Below, one piece after another: positions 32,627 through 41,861 of a stretch of DNA of 64,000 bases. Each line of letters opens with the position of its first letter. Position 1 is the stretch's first letter. A model generated the notes under the pieces. That model worked only from the letters and a program-made list of their open reading frames with translations. It made no database searches and had not been told where the DNA came from. A program made the position numbers and the translations under genes. The stretch covers positions 806,001-870,000 of the forward strand of contig NZ_CP073577.1 of assembly GCF_018205975.1 (NCBI RefSeq). The letters run 5' to 3'. The stretch comes from Erythrobacter sp. JK5. Lineage in GTDB: Bacteria > Pseudomonadota > Alphaproteobacteria > Sphingomonadales > Sphingomonadaceae.

Positions 32627-33411
32627 CGTTCGACCGACCATTCGCTCCATCTCCGCCAGAACCGGGCCTTGAGGCGGGGCATGGCCATCAGGCTGTCGAA
32701 CCCCTCGCTCACCAGTAGCGGTATGGGTGGATCAACTAGGTTGATTTCACGTAAAGATGTAAGCTCTTTCGGCAATTCGTGTCCAATTAACGGCAGAATG
32801 TTGCTGCCGAATGCTATCACCTTTTCCGGAGCCGCAAGATTGATGTGTAGCCGCGTGACAGCCGCCATTCCGCTGGCGGCGAGCCGGGCGGTATCGGCCA
32901 TCGGCGTATGCCGGGTGAGCGCCGAGGCAAGATAGATGTCGTCACGCGCGTATCCCATCGCACCGAGCATCCGGTCGAGCAGGCGCCCCTGCGGGCCGGA
33001 CAGCAGCGTATCGCTATCCGTTTCTTCCGGATCGGTCACCAGCACCATCAGCTTTACACCGGACTCCCCGCACGGCGGCACCCGTCCGCGCGGGCCGATC
33101 GCATCCAGACCGGGCGCGGTCAGCCAGAACTCTCGAAACGCGTCCAGCGATTCCGGCGGCGAGTCGCCTAGCAGGTCGGCCGCGGCAGGAGGAGATTTCG
33201 CGGTGTGCCGCGGCGAAGTGGTGTCGCCGCGCTGAGATGCTAATTGCTCATCCCCGGTGGGTTTGCCGGGCCGTTCGGCGGTTTCAGCGGACGGGCGTTC
33301 TCCCAACCATGCCGTAGCGTCATCGGCGAAGTCGTAATCGACCCCGGCCGCGCGCCACCAATCGCACATGGCGTTCAGTTCGCGCAGAAGGGTGGGGTCG
33401 GCCTGGGTCAT
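32623..33411 (-). CDS. Uracil-DNA-glycosylase-like protein, active-site motifs degenerate
   Basis: 262 residues. The last ~160 align by eye with the family 4/5 UDG fold: a strand LMVLVTDPEE in place of the GEAPG motif, SGPQGRLLDRMLGAMG in place of the G-G-LLD helix, YLASALTRHTP, VIAFGSN-LPL and a C-terminal ARFWRRWSEW. The catalytic first motif, the HPS-type second motif and the Fe-S cysteines of family 4 are all missing. The N-terminal ~100 residues are polar and low complexity. It may bind DNA without glycosylase activity. It is first in the operon with the transglycosylase and moaB, and divergent from ETF-QO. Confidence 0.65.
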   Translation of the reverse strand: MTQADPTLLRELNAMCDWWRAAGVDYDFADDATAWLGERPSAETAERPGKPTGDEQLASQRGDTTSPRHTAKSPPAAADLLGDSPPESLDAFREFWLTAPGLDAIGPRGRVPPCGESGVKLMVLVTDPEETDSDTLLSGPQGRLLDRMLGAMGYARDDIYLASALTRHTPMADTARLAASGMAAVTRLHINLAAPEKVIAFGSNILPLIGHELPKELTSLREINLVDPPIPLLVSEGFDSLMAMPRLKARFWRRWSEWSVER

Positions 33412-33516
33412 GCTATCGAATGCAGGTCTTGACTGTCCGAATCGCAGTTAGCAAGTGCACTCGAGACGTAATACGCGGCCCGTCGAGGCTGGCAGAACCG
33501 AGGACCGGAAAAGCGC

Positions 33517-35163
33517 ATGAGCGAACGTGAATCAATGGAATGCGATGTGGTGATCGTCGGCGGAGGCCCGGCCGGGCTGTCTGCAGCGATCAAGCTGAAG
33601 CAGATCAACGACGAGCTTGAGGTCGTGGTCCTCGAAAAAGGCTCCGAAATCGGCGCTCACATCCTGTCCGGCGCGGTGGTCGATCCCAAGGCGCTCGACG
33701 AACTCTTCCCCGACTGGCGCGACATGGATTGCCCGATGGCGGAAACTCCGGTGAGCGACAACTGGCACTGGGTGCTGTCGAAGAAGGGCAAGACCCCGAT
33801 ACCCCACCTCATCATGCCGCCGCTGATGAGCAACCACGGGTGCTACACCGGTTCGCTCGGCAACATGACCCGCTGGCTTGGTGAACAGGCCGAAGCGCTG
33901 GAGGTGATGGTGTTTCCGGGCTTCCCCGCCTCAGAAGTGATCATCGACGACGACGGCAGGGTCGGCGGCGTAATCACGCAGGACATGGGCGTGGCCGCCG
34001 ATGGCTCGCACAAGCCGGATTACCAGCCGGGCATGGAGATCCGCGCCAAGTACACCCTGTTTGCCGAAGGCGCGCGCGGCTCGCTGACCAAGCAGATGAA
34101 GGCGCACTTCGATCTCGAAGCGAATTGCCAGCCGCAGGTCTATGGCCTCGGCGTCAAGGAATTGTGGGATATCGATCCCAAGAAGCACGTTCCCGGACGC
34201 GTGATCCACACGCAGGGCTGGCCGCTCAGCGAAAGCGACAGCTGGGGCGGGGGCTTCCTCTACCATCAGGCAAATGGCCAGGTGGCGCTCGGCTTCGTCA
34301 CCGCGCTCGATTACAAGAACCCGTATGTCTCGCCCTATCAGGAATTCCAGCGCTGGAAGCAGCACCCTGCGATCCGTGAGTATCTCGAAGGCGGAAAACG
34401 CGTTGCCTATGGCGCGCGCGCGATCAACGAAGGCGGCTGGCAAAGCGTGCCCAAGCTGGCCTTCCCGGGCGGCGCGCTGATCGGTTGTGCTGCAGGCTTC
34501 GTCAACGTGCCGCGGATCAAGGGCAGCCACACCGCGATGAAGAGCGGCATGCTGGCGGCCGAAAGCGTCGCGGCAGCCATTGCAGCGGGGCAGGAACAGA
34601 CCGAGCTGGGCGATTATGACGATGCGGTGCGGTCGAGCTGGATCGCGACCGAATTGAAGAAGGTCCAGAATGCGCAGCCGGCGGTCGCCAAGTATGGCGG
34701 CGATATCGGCACGGCTCTCGCCGGGGTCGACATGTGGATGCGCACGCTCAAGATCGGCCTGCCGATCACGATGGGCCATCATCGTGATTACACCATGACC
34801 GGCCGCGCCGATCTCTATCCCAGGATCGATTATCCCAAGCCCGATGGCGAGATCAGCTTCGACCGGCTCACCAACGTCGCCTACAGCTACACCAACCATG
34901 CCGAGGATCAGCCGGTCCACCTGCAGGTGCAGGACATCGATCTGCAGAAGAACAGCGAGCTCGAAGTCTTCGGCGGGCCGTCGACGCGCTATTGCCCGGC
35001 CGGGGTCTACGAGTGGGTAACAGAAGAGGGCGCGGAGCCGAAGTTCGTGATCAATTCGCAGAACTGCGTGCACTGCAAGACCTGCGACATCAAGGACCCG
35101 AACCAGAACATCAACTGGGTAACGCCCGAAGGTGGCGGCGGGCCGAATTATCCGAATATGTAA
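33517..35163 (+). CDS. Electron transfer flavoprotein-ubiquinone oxidoreductase
   Basis: 548-residue membrane-associated flavoprotein that passes electrons from ETF (fatty-acid and amino-acid oxidation) to ubiquinone. The FAD motif DVVIVGGGPAGLSAA is at residues 10-24. The C-terminal 4Fe-4S ligands are in STRYCPAG and NCVHCKTCDI, and it ends QNINWVTPEGGGGPNYPNM as usual. The length is normal. The partner ETF genes are not in the window. Confidence 0.95.
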   Translation: MSERESMECDVVIVGGGPAGLSAAIKLKQINDELEVVVLEKGSEIGAHILSGAVVDPKALDELFPDWRDMDCPMAETPVSDNWHWVLSKKGKTPIPHLIMPPLMSNHGCYTGSLGNMTRWLGEQAEALEVMVFPGFPASEVIIDDDGRVGGVITQDMGVAADGSHKPDYQPGMEIRAKYTLFAEGARGSLTKQMKAHFDLEANCQPQVYGLGVKELWDIDPKKHVPGRVIHTQGWPLSESDSWGGGFLYHQANGQVALGFVTALDYKNPYVSPYQEFQRWKQHPAIREYLEGGKRVAYGARAINEGGWQSVPKLAFPGGALIGCAAGFVNVPRIKGSHTAMKSGMLAAESVAAAIAAGQEQTELGDYDDAVRSSWIATELKKVQNAQPAVAKYGGDIGTALAGVDMWMRTLKIGLPITMGHHRDYTMTGRADLYPRIDYPKPDGEISFDRLTNVAYSYTNHAEDQPVHLQVQDIDLQKNSELEVFGGPSTRYCPAGVYEWVTEEGAEPKFVINSQNCVHCKTCDIKDPNQNINWVTPEGGGGPNYPNM

Positions 35164-35172
35164 TGCAAATGT

Positions 35173-35274
35173 CGTCATTGCGAGGAGCCGAAGGCGACAC
35201 GGCAATCCATCTTCTAACCTTGCGACATGTTGCAGCGTCGGTTGATGGTTTGCTTCGCTTCGCTCGCAATGACG
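35173..35274. repeat. Dispersed palindromic repeat A, copy 3 (102 bp)
   Basis: Bounded by CGTCATTGCGAGGAGC and CGCTCGCAATGACG, with GGCAATCCATC in the left half and a mutated partner (GATGGTTTGC) in the right half. It begins nine bases after the ETF-QO stop and ends 13 bases before the next putative start, so it fills the gap. Confidence 0.85.
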
Positions 35275-35287
35275 AGGTCTTGTCAGG

Positions 35288-35656
35288 TTGACTCTCACCG
35301 AAACCGCCTACGCCGAGATTGGCCTCGCCTTCATCGCGGCGGTTTTGCTTGCCGGTTGCGCACCAGCAGAGGAGGCGCCATCCGTCGCATCCGCTGACGA
35401 GGCATGCGAGCGTACTATAGCGACGCTGGTGGCCGAAAGAGACTATCCTGCTGACCAGATGACTGGCTGTGACGGCTGGAAGAGCGAGGAGCCGGATGGC
35501 TTCTACGTTCTGCGCGTTAACGGGTACTGTCACGATCCGAAAGGCTGCGGGAGCGTCCTGATGGGCTGGTATGCGGTCGAAGCCTCAACCGGGGCGGTGT
35601 ACGATTGGGATGTCGGCGAAATGCAAATCGGCCAGCGGATCGACCAGAAAAGATGA
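35288..35656 (+). CDS. Putative lipoprotein of unknown function
   Basis: 122 residues from a TTG start, which is uncertain because no good ribosome site is visible. The segment IAAVLLAGCAPAEE is a lipobox. Beyond it are six more Cys (for example EACER, GCDGW, YCHDPKGCGS), suggesting a disulfide-stabilised periplasmic domain. The first codons (ETAYAEIGLAF) are nearly identical at DNA level to the start of the next gene, ispE (ETAYAKINLAL), so the 5' end may derive from a small duplication. The stop overlaps the ispE ATG. Confidence 0.55.
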   Translation: MTLTETAYAEIGLAFIAAVLLAGCAPAEEAPSVASADEACERTIATLVAERDYPADQMTGCDGWKSEEPDGFYVLRVNGYCHDPKGCGSVLMGWYAVEASTGAVYDWDVGEMQIGQRIDQKR

Positions 35657-36462
35657 TGCGCGAAACCGCCTACGCCAAGATCAATCTCGCACTGCACGTC
35701 CGTGCGCGGCGCGATGACGGGTATCATGAGCTTGAGACGCTGTTCGCCTTCGTCGACGCGGGCGACACTTTGAGCGCGCGGGTTGCCGAAGAGGATCGCC
35801 TGACCACGGTCGGTGAGTTTGCGGGCGGAATTGACAACCCGCTCGACAATCTGGTCGGCAAGGCGCTGGGAGCGCTTCCGCGACCGCAGGGCCTCGACAT
35901 CACGCTCGAAAAGAACCTCCCCGTTGCTGCGGGGCTTGGTGGCGGTTCTGCCGATGCAGGCGCGGTGTTCCGGATCATCGAACACCTGCATGGCCTGCCG
36001 GACGACTGGCCCGAGCGCGCCGCAAAGCTCGGTGCCGATGTGCCGTCCTGTGTGCGCAGCGACATGGCCATCGGGCGCGGGACTGGGACCGAGCTTGAAC
36101 CGGTCGAGAACGATCTTGCTGGAACGCCAGTCCTACTGATCAATCCCCGCATCACGCTCTCGACCGCCGCCGTCTTCAACGCCTGGGAAGGGCAGGATCG
36201 CGGCCCGCTTCCGCAAGGCACCGCGCGCGATATCGCGCTCCGGGGGCGCAACGATTTGCGCCAAGCGGCGATTTCGCTCTGTCCCGAAATCGCTCAGGCG
36301 CTCGAATTGCTCGGGCAGACCGATCCCTGGATGTTGGAAATGTCGGGTTCGGGGGCCACATGCTTCGCATTGTACGAAACCGAAGCGGCGCGCGATGGCG
36401 CATCGCGAAAAATATCCGGGCAACATCAAGATATGTGGCAACTCGGCGGGCGTTTGCGCTAA
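35653..36462 (+). CDS. ispE: 4-diphosphocytidyl-2-C-methyl-D-erythritol kinase
   Basis: 269-residue GHMP kinase of the non-mevalonate isoprenoid pathway, phosphorylating CDP-ME. The N-terminus ETAYAKINLALHV carries the conserved Lys/Asn substrate contacts; the ATP loop is PVAAGLGGGSADAGA near residue 96 and the third motif is MSGSGATCFALY near 235. The ATG at 35653 overlaps the preceding stop (ATGATG), so the start could be either of two adjacent Met codons. Confidence 0.92.
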   Translation: MMRETAYAKINLALHVRARRDDGYHELETLFAFVDAGDTLSARVAEEDRLTTVGEFAGGIDNPLDNLVGKALGALPRPQGLDITLEKNLPVAAGLGGGSADAGAVFRIIEHLHGLPDDWPERAAKLGADVPSCVRSDMAIGRGTGTELEPVENDLAGTPVLLINPRITLSTAAVFNAWEGQDRGPLPQGTARDIALRGRNDLRQAAISLCPEIAQALELLGQTDPWMLEMSGSGATCFALYETEAARDGASRKISGQHQDMWQLGGRLR

Positions 36463-36473
36463 GGAACGGGGCA

Positions 36474-37196
36474 ATGATCGACGGACTACCCTTTCGCCAG
36501 ATCGGCGAACTCAAGCGCGGCGGCATGGTATGCGTTGCCGATCACGCTTCGAACTTCGTTCCGGAGGACATTCCGCTCGGCATTGCACGCGAACTGCTGG
36601 ACCAGCATGTTGCCTACGATATCGGGGTTGCCGGGGTCGCGGGGCGCATGGCGCGGCGATACGGGATCCCTGCCCATCTCGCGACGGTGAGCCGCCTGGT
36701 GGTCGATCTGCACCGCGAGGAAGATCACCCGAATGTTGTCCCGACGAACTCGGACGGACACCTGATCCCGGGCAATATTGGCGCCAACACGCAGGCACGG
36801 CTCGACACATACTACCGCCCCTATCACGAGGCGCTCGGGCGATGGCTCGATGAGGCGCAGCCCGAACTGATCATTTCGCTCCACAGCTTCACGCCGAAGC
36901 TGGCCACCAGCGAGGAAGATCGCCCGTGGGAGGTCGCGCTGCTTTACAACGAGGATGATCGCGCCGCGCGCCACGCGATCCGGCTGTTCAGCGAGCTCGG
37001 CCTGTCGGTCGGCGACAACGAACCCTATTCGGGCAAGGATCTCAACGCGACGATGAACCGTCATGCCGAGGCGCATGGACGCTATTATTGCGCGATCGAG
37101 ATTCGTCAGGACCTCATCGCCAACCGGGCTGCGCAATCGCGGTGGGCGGCAATGGTCGCAGACGTGTGCGGAAGGGTTGCGCTGGCGCTCGACTGA
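36474..37196 (+). CDS. N-formylglutamate amidohydrolase family protein
   Basis: 240-residue enzyme of the N-formylglutamate amidohydrolase family, which releases formate and glutamate in histidine degradation, or acts on related N-acyl amino acids. Conserved elements are VADHASNFVPED, HVAYDIGVAGVA, LVVDLHREEDHP and IISLHSFTPKL. The ATG at 36474 follows AAGGAACGGGG; the upstream frame overlaps ispE. No hut genes are nearby, so the physiological substrate is open. Confidence 0.85.
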   Translation: MIDGLPFRQIGELKRGGMVCVADHASNFVPEDIPLGIARELLDQHVAYDIGVAGVAGRMARRYGIPAHLATVSRLVVDLHREEDHPNVVPTNSDGHLIPGNIGANTQARLDTYYRPYHEALGRWLDEAQPELIISLHSFTPKLATSEEDRPWEVALLYNEDDRAARHAIRLFSELGLSVGDNEPYSGKDLNATMNRHAEAHGRYYCAIEIRQDLIANRAAQSRWAAMVADVCGRVALALD

Positions 37197-37238
37197 AGGC
37201 ACTGCGCGTGTCGCAATCACTCTGCGACGGGAAACAAT

Positions 37239-38954
37239 ATGTCGTTCGACAAGTCCAAGCTGCCCAGCCGCCACGTTTCGGTCGGGCCGGAGCGCGCACC
37301 GCACCGTTCCTATTACTATGCGATGGGGATGACCGAGGAAGAGATCGCGCGTCCCTTCGTTGCGGTCGCCAGCGCGGGCAACGATTCCGCGCCGTGCAAC
37401 ACCACCCTCGATGCCCAGGCGAATATCTGCCGCGAAGGCGTTGTCGCCGGGGGAGGGACGCCGCGGCGCTTCAACACCATCACCGTGACCGACGGGATCG
37501 CGATGGGCCACCAGGGCATGAAGAGCTCGCTGGTCAGCCGCGAAGTGATCGCCGACAGCGTGGAATTGTCGGTGCGCGGGCACTGCTACGATGCGCTGGT
37601 CGGATTTGCCGGATGCGACAAGAGCCTGCCGGGCATGATGATGGCGATGCTGCGGCTCAATGTGCCGTCGATCTTTGTTTATGGCGGCTCGATCCTGCCG
37701 GGCACCTTTCACGGCAAGGACGTGACCGTCGTCGATGTGTTCGAGGCTGTCGGCCAGCACGCGGCGGGGAATTGCCCGCTGCAGGAGCTGATCGCGCTCG
37801 AAAAGGTCGCTTGCCCCGGCCACGGAGCGTGCGGCGGTCAATTCACCGCCAACACCATGGCCTGTGTCGGCGAAGCGATCGGATTGTCGCTGCCGAACAG
37901 CAACATGTCGCCCGCACCGTACAAATCGCGTGAGGAGATTGCGCGCGCGGCGGGAGCGCAGGTGATGAGGTTGCTCGAAGTCAATCTGCGCCCGCGCGAT
38001 ATCTGCACAAGGGCTGCGTTCGAAAACGCCGCCCGGGTTGTCGCCGCGACCGGCGGTTCGACCAATGCCGCGCTCCACCTGCCCGCCATGGCGAGCGAAT
38101 GCGGGATCGAGTTCGACCTGTTCGACGTCGCAGAGATCTTCAAATCGACACCGTACATCGCCGACCTCAAGCCGGGCGGGAAGTATGTTGCCAAGGACAT
38201 GCACGAGGCGGGCGGGGTCTACATGGGGATGAAGACGCTGCTCGACGGCGGATTCCTCGATCCGAACCCGATTACCGTCACCGGCAAGACAATCGGCGAA
38301 AACCTCGAAGAAATCACCTGGAATCCCGATCAGAAGGTCTTCTACGACGTGAAAAGCCCGATCACGCCCACCGGCGGGGTCGTCGGCCTCAAGGGATCGC
38401 TCGCGCCGGATGGTGCGATTGTGAAGGTCGCCGGCATGGCGCGGCTGCAATTCACCGGTACTGCGCGGGTGTTCGATTGCGAGGAAGACGCATTCGAAGC
38501 GGTCGAGAACCGCGATATCGCGGAGGGTAGCGTCATCATCATTCGATACGAAGGACCCAAGGGTGGTCCCGGCATGCGCGAAATGCTCTCTACCACCGCG
38601 GCGCTGTACGGGCAGGGCATGGGCGAGAAGGTCGCGCTGATAACCGACGGGCGGTTCTCTGGCGCTACGCGCGGGTTCTGCATCGGCCACGTCGGCCCCG
38701 AAGCCGCAGATGGCGGCCCGATCGCGTTGGTCGAGGATGGCGACACCATCTCGATCGATGCGGAAACCGGCACGATCGAGCTTGAAGTTGCAGACGACGT
38801 GCTGGCCGAGCGCCGCCGCGCCTGGCAGCCACGCACCAACGACTACCAGTCAGGCGCCTTGTGGCGCTATGCCCAGAATGTCGGCCCGGCGAGCAAGGGC
38901 GCGCTGACCCATCCGGGCGCGAAGAGCGAAACCCATGTCTTTGCGGATATCTAG
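37239..38954 (+). CDS. ilvD: Dihydroxy-acid dehydratase
   Basis: 571-residue Fe-S enzyme of branched-chain amino-acid synthesis, dehydrating 2,3-dihydroxy-isovalerate and its methylvalerate analogue. Cluster ligands appear as Cys53 in NDSAPCNTT, in [15 protein letters not shown] near 124 and in [15 protein letters not shown] near 197. C-terminal signatures are [14 protein letters not shown] and [16 protein letters not shown]. The length fits the family. It overlaps the next small gene by 20 bases. Confidence 0.95.
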   Translation: MSFDKSKLPSRHVSVGPERAPHRSYYYAMGMTEEEIARPFVAVASAGNDSAPCNTTLDAQANICREGVVAGGGTPRRFNTITVTDGIAMGHQGMKSSLVSREVIADSVELSVRGHCYDALVGFAGCDKSLPGMMMAMLRLNVPSIFVYGGSILPGTFHGKDVTVVDVFEAVGQHAAGNCPLQELIALEKVACPGHGACGGQFTANTMACVGEAIGLSLPNSNMSPAPYKSREEIARAAGAQVMRLLEVNLRPRDICTRAAFENAARVVAATGGSTNAALHLPAMASECGIEFDLFDVAEIFKSTPYIADLKPGGKYVAKDMHEAGGVYMGMKTLLDGGFLDPNPITVTGKTIGENLEEITWNPDQKVFYDVKSPITPTGGVVGLKGSLAPDGAIVKVAGMARLQFTGTARVFDCEEDAFEAVENRDIAEGSVIIIRYEGPKGGPGMREMLSTTAALYGQGMGEKVALITDGRFSGATRGFCIGHVGPEAADGGPIALVEDGDTISIDAETGTIELEVADDVLAERRRAWQPRTNDYQSGALWRYAQNVGPASKGALTHPGAKSETHVFADI

Positions 38955-39273
38955 CGCGGCGTTCGGACTGTTGCTGGTGGCAGGATGCACGACTGAAAGT
39001 CCCGCGCCCGATGGCGACATGATCGACTGCGCAATCGGGCCAGGGGCAGAATTCTCGCGAGTGTGCACACTGGAGCGGACAGGCGTCGGCGAATTCCTGA
39101 TCCATTCTCCGAATGGCGGCTTCCGGCGGCTCCGAATGGATAAGGGCGGGCCGAGTTCGGTCGACGGCGCGGATCCAGTCGAGATCATTGCAGATAATTC
39201 TCATGCTTACGTTGAAATTTCGATTGGCGAGGACCGTTATCGGATACCTAATTCTCGCGACCCTCGGCTCTGA
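38935..39273 (+). CDS. Small putative lipoprotein
   Basis: 112 residues with a short signal peptide and lipobox (FGLLLVAGC, Cys18). The rest is a compact soluble domain with two Cys (IDCAIG, SRVCTLE) and the pattern [16 protein letters not shown] do not recognise the family. It starts inside the end of ilvD and ends three bases before the nnrD start, so it is embedded in an operon. Codon usage becomes AT-richer near the end (39180-39260). Confidence 0.65.
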   Translation: MSLRISSAAFGLLLVAGCTTESPAPDGDMIDCAIGPGAEFSRVCTLERTGVGEFLIHSPNGGFRRLRMDKGGPSSVDGADPVEIIADNSHAYVEISIGEDRYRIPNSRDPRL

Positions 39274-39276
39274 GTC

Positions 39277-40668
39277 ATGGGTAGTAACCAGGTCCTCACC
39301 GTCGCACAGATGCAGGCCGCCGAGCAGGCGGTCTTCGATGCGGGCACCACCGTTGAAGAGCTGATGGAAACCGCCGCAGGCGGCGCGGCGGAATGGATCA
39401 GGCGGGTCGCCGCGGGACGCTCGGTCACGGTGCTGTGCGGCCCCGGCAACAACGGCGGCGACGGCTATGTCATCGCCCGCCGCCTGCGCGAATTCGGCAA
39501 CGCGGTGCGGGTGATCGCTCCGATGCCGCCCGCGACCGATGCCGCCACGGCTGCTCGGGAGAAATGGGGGCACGACGTCCTTACCTCGGGCGATGGCGCA
39601 GGCGGACAGGTGCTGGTCGATTGCCTGTTCGGATCGGGGCTGACGCGTGCGCTCTCGCCCGAACACGCGGTCTTGCTGCTCGACCTTGCCGATCGCCATG
39701 CCCTGAAGGTCGCGGTCGATCTCCCCTCAGGTATAGAAAGCGACAGCGGGGCACTGCTCAACGAGCGCCTGCCGCGATACGATCTTACCCTGGCCCTGGG
39801 CGCGTGGAAGTTTGCGCATTACGCGCTCCCGGGGCGTGGCCGCATGGGAACATTGCGTCTCGTAGGGATCGGGATCGATGGGGTTGAAGGAGCGGCGCGA
39901 ATCGTGACGCGTCCAAACCTCACGCCGCCCGCCGTCGATAGCCACAAGTACACACGCGGTCTTGCCGCCATCGTCGGCGGGGCGATGCCGGGTGCGGCGG
40001 TGCTGGCCAGCATGGCGGCACAACGCAGCGGAGCGGGTTACGTCAAGCTGTTTTCCAAGGACTCGCACCCTGCTGTCGGTGCCGGGCTGGTGGTCGAGCA
40101 TACACCGCTAGCCGAAGCGCTGGGCGATGACCGGATCGCGGCGGTCCTCGTCGGTCCCGGCCTCGGTCGGGGAGGGGCGGCGAAGGATGCGCTGGGTTCG
40201 GCCACGCGGCTTGCCCGCGCACTGGTGCTCGACGCCGATGCCCTCGTGCTGCTCGCCCCCAATATTCTCACCCGCGACATTCCGATCCTCGCCACCCCGC
40301 ACGATGGCGAGCTCGAATCGCTGTGTCGCAGTTTCGCCGTGATCGCCGAGGGGCGGCGGGAGCGTGCACTCGCCTTGGCCAAGCGGACCGGGATGGTAAT
40401 TTGCGCCAAGGGACCCGACACCGTGATCGCTGCGCCCGATGGTCGCCTGGCGCTCGCACCGCCGGCTCCGAGCTGGCTCTCGGTCGCCGGATCGGGCGAT
40501 GTCCTTGCCGGGATCGCCGTCGGCCGGATGGCGAGCGGCAGCCCCCCGTTCAAGGCGGCCTGCGAAGCGGTGTGGCTGCACGGAGCGGCGGCGCGGCGGT
40601 GCGGTGTCGTCTTCACTCCCGAAGCGCTCGCCCGCGCCATCCCGGCAGCCTATGCGGCCTGTCTATGA
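39277..40668 (+). CDS. nnrD: Bifunctional NAD(P)HX epimerase/dehydratase
   Basis: 463-residue metabolite-repair enzyme with two domains. The N-terminal epimerase (NnrE) half shows TVLCGPGNNGGDGYVIARRL near residue 50 and VDLPSGIESDSG near 148. The C-terminal ADP/ATP-dependent dehydratase (NnrD) half shows LVGPGLGRG, DADALVLL, ATPHDGELE and the ribokinase-like VAGSGDVLAGI near 405. The stop overlaps the start of the next gene (ATGA). Confidence 0.92.
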   Translation: MGSNQVLTVAQMQAAEQAVFDAGTTVEELMETAAGGAAEWIRRVAAGRSVTVLCGPGNNGGDGYVIARRLREFGNAVRVIAPMPPATDAATAAREKWGHDVLTSGDGAGGQVLVDCLFGSGLTRALSPEHAVLLLDLADRHALKVAVDLPSGIESDSGALLNERLPRYDLTLALGAWKFAHYALPGRGRMGTLRLVGIGIDGVEGAARIVTRPNLTPPAVDSHKYTRGLAAIVGGAMPGAAVLASMAAQRSGAGYVKLFSKDSHPAVGAGLVVEHTPLAEALGDDRIAAVLVGPGLGRGGAAKDALGSATRLARALVLDADALVLLAPNILTRDIPILATPHDGELESLCRSFAVIAEGRRERALALAKRTGMVICAKGPDTVIAAPDGRLALAPPAPSWLSVAGSGDVLAGIAVGRMASGSPPFKAACEAVWLHGAAARRCGVVFTPEALARAIPAAYAACL

Positions 40669-41861
40669 GCGATCCTGATCGCATCGTTCGCATTGCCGCG
40701 AAAGGCGATGGTGTCTCCGCGGGCGGTCAACACGCGTCCGGCGCACTTCCCGGCGACACGGTAGCGGACGGCACGATCGTCGAGCGCGGCCCGCACCATG
40801 TGGAACCACCGTGCCGCCACTTCGGCAGCTGCGGGGGATGCCAGCTGCAGCATGCCGACGAGCACGCCCTGAGCAGCTTCGTGCGCGATCGGGTCGTCCA
40901 CGCTGCGAGCGGGCAGGGCCTCGCCATCGGCGAGGTGTTGCCGACCCACCTCTCACCGGCTCACGCCCGCCGCCGGGCGACGCTGCACGCGCTGCGAACG
41001 CACGATGGCGCGGTGATCGGGTTCCGCGAAGCCGGTTCGCACAGGATCGTCGATCTCGGGCAGTGTCCGGTGATCGCGCCCGAACTCGCGGCGCTGATCG
41101 CTCCCTTGCGCGCTTTCGTGGCGGCGCACGGTCCCAAAGGGGCGGTGGATGTTCAACTGACCGTAGCCGATCAGGGGATCGACGCGGGGCTGGCCAGGTT
41201 CCCGCTCGACGATCTCGCGGCGATCGAAGCCGCGACGGAATTTGCGCGCGAACACGGTCTTGCGCGGCTCACGGTGGACCAGGGCTACGGCGCGGAAGTG
41301 CAATGGGAACCCGAACCGGCAACGGTCACGCTTTCGGGCGTGCCGGTGGCCATTCCTCCGGGAGGGTTCCTGCAGGCGACCCGGGACGCCGAAGATCGGA
41401 TGATCGCCGACGCCGTGGCATGGACGCACGGCAAGGGCATGCTCGCCGATCTGTTCTCGGGTCTCGGCACGTTCGCATTTGCCTTGCGGAAGGGACGCAA
41501 GGTGCTCGCAGCCGAGGCCGATCAGGCGGCTCACCTGGCTTGCAAGGCGGCAGCCCCGCGCGCGGGCGCAACCGTTTTCCCGATCCACCGCGACCTGTTC
41601 CGCAACCCGGTGCAGGCGGACGAGCTGAGCCGGTTCGAGGCGGTGCTGCTCGATCCCCCGCGCGCCGGGGCAAAGTCCCAGATCGCCGAGATCGCCGCGA
41701 GCAACGTCGCCTGCGTGGTTTATGTCAGCTGCAACCCTTCCAGCTGGGCACGCGATGCTGCGAGGCTTGTCGAGGCTGGGTTCAGGCTCGAACAGCTGCG
41801 CCCGATCGGGCAATTCCGCTGGTCGACCCATGTCGAGCTGACCAGCGTGTTCACGCGCTAG
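40665..41861 (+). CDS. RlmD/TrmA-family RNA uridine-C5 methyltransferase
   Basis: 398-residue SAM-dependent methyltransferase making m5U in 23S rRNA or tRNA. A 4Fe-4S site is indicated by Cys50, Cys56 and Cys59 (CRHFGSCGGCQ) plus a later Cys in DLGQCPVI. SAM motifs are LADLFSGLGTFAFAL and LLDPPRAG; the catalytic Cys lies in YVSCNPSS. The TRAM domain at the N-terminus is short. The ATG at 40665 overlaps the nnrD stop. Its 3' end overlaps by four bases with the convergent XrtA hydrolase 1 gene. Confidence 0.88.
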   Translation: MSDPDRIVRIAAKGDGVSAGGQHASGALPGDTVADGTIVERGPHHVEPPCRHFGSCGGCQLQHADEHALSSFVRDRVVHAASGQGLAIGEVLPTHLSPAHARRRATLHALRTHDGAVIGFREAGSHRIVDLGQCPVIAPELAALIAPLRAFVAAHGPKGAVDVQLTVADQGIDAGLARFPLDDLAAIEAATEFAREHGLARLTVDQGYGAEVQWEPEPATVTLSGVPVAIPPGGFLQATRDAEDRMIADAVAWTHGKGMLADLFSGLGTFAFALRKGRKVLAAEADQAAHLACKAAAPRAGATVFPIHRDLFRNPVQADELSRFEAVLLDPPRAGAKSQIAEIAASNVACVVYVSCNPSSWARDAARLVEAGFRLEQLRPIGQFRWSTHVELTSVFTR

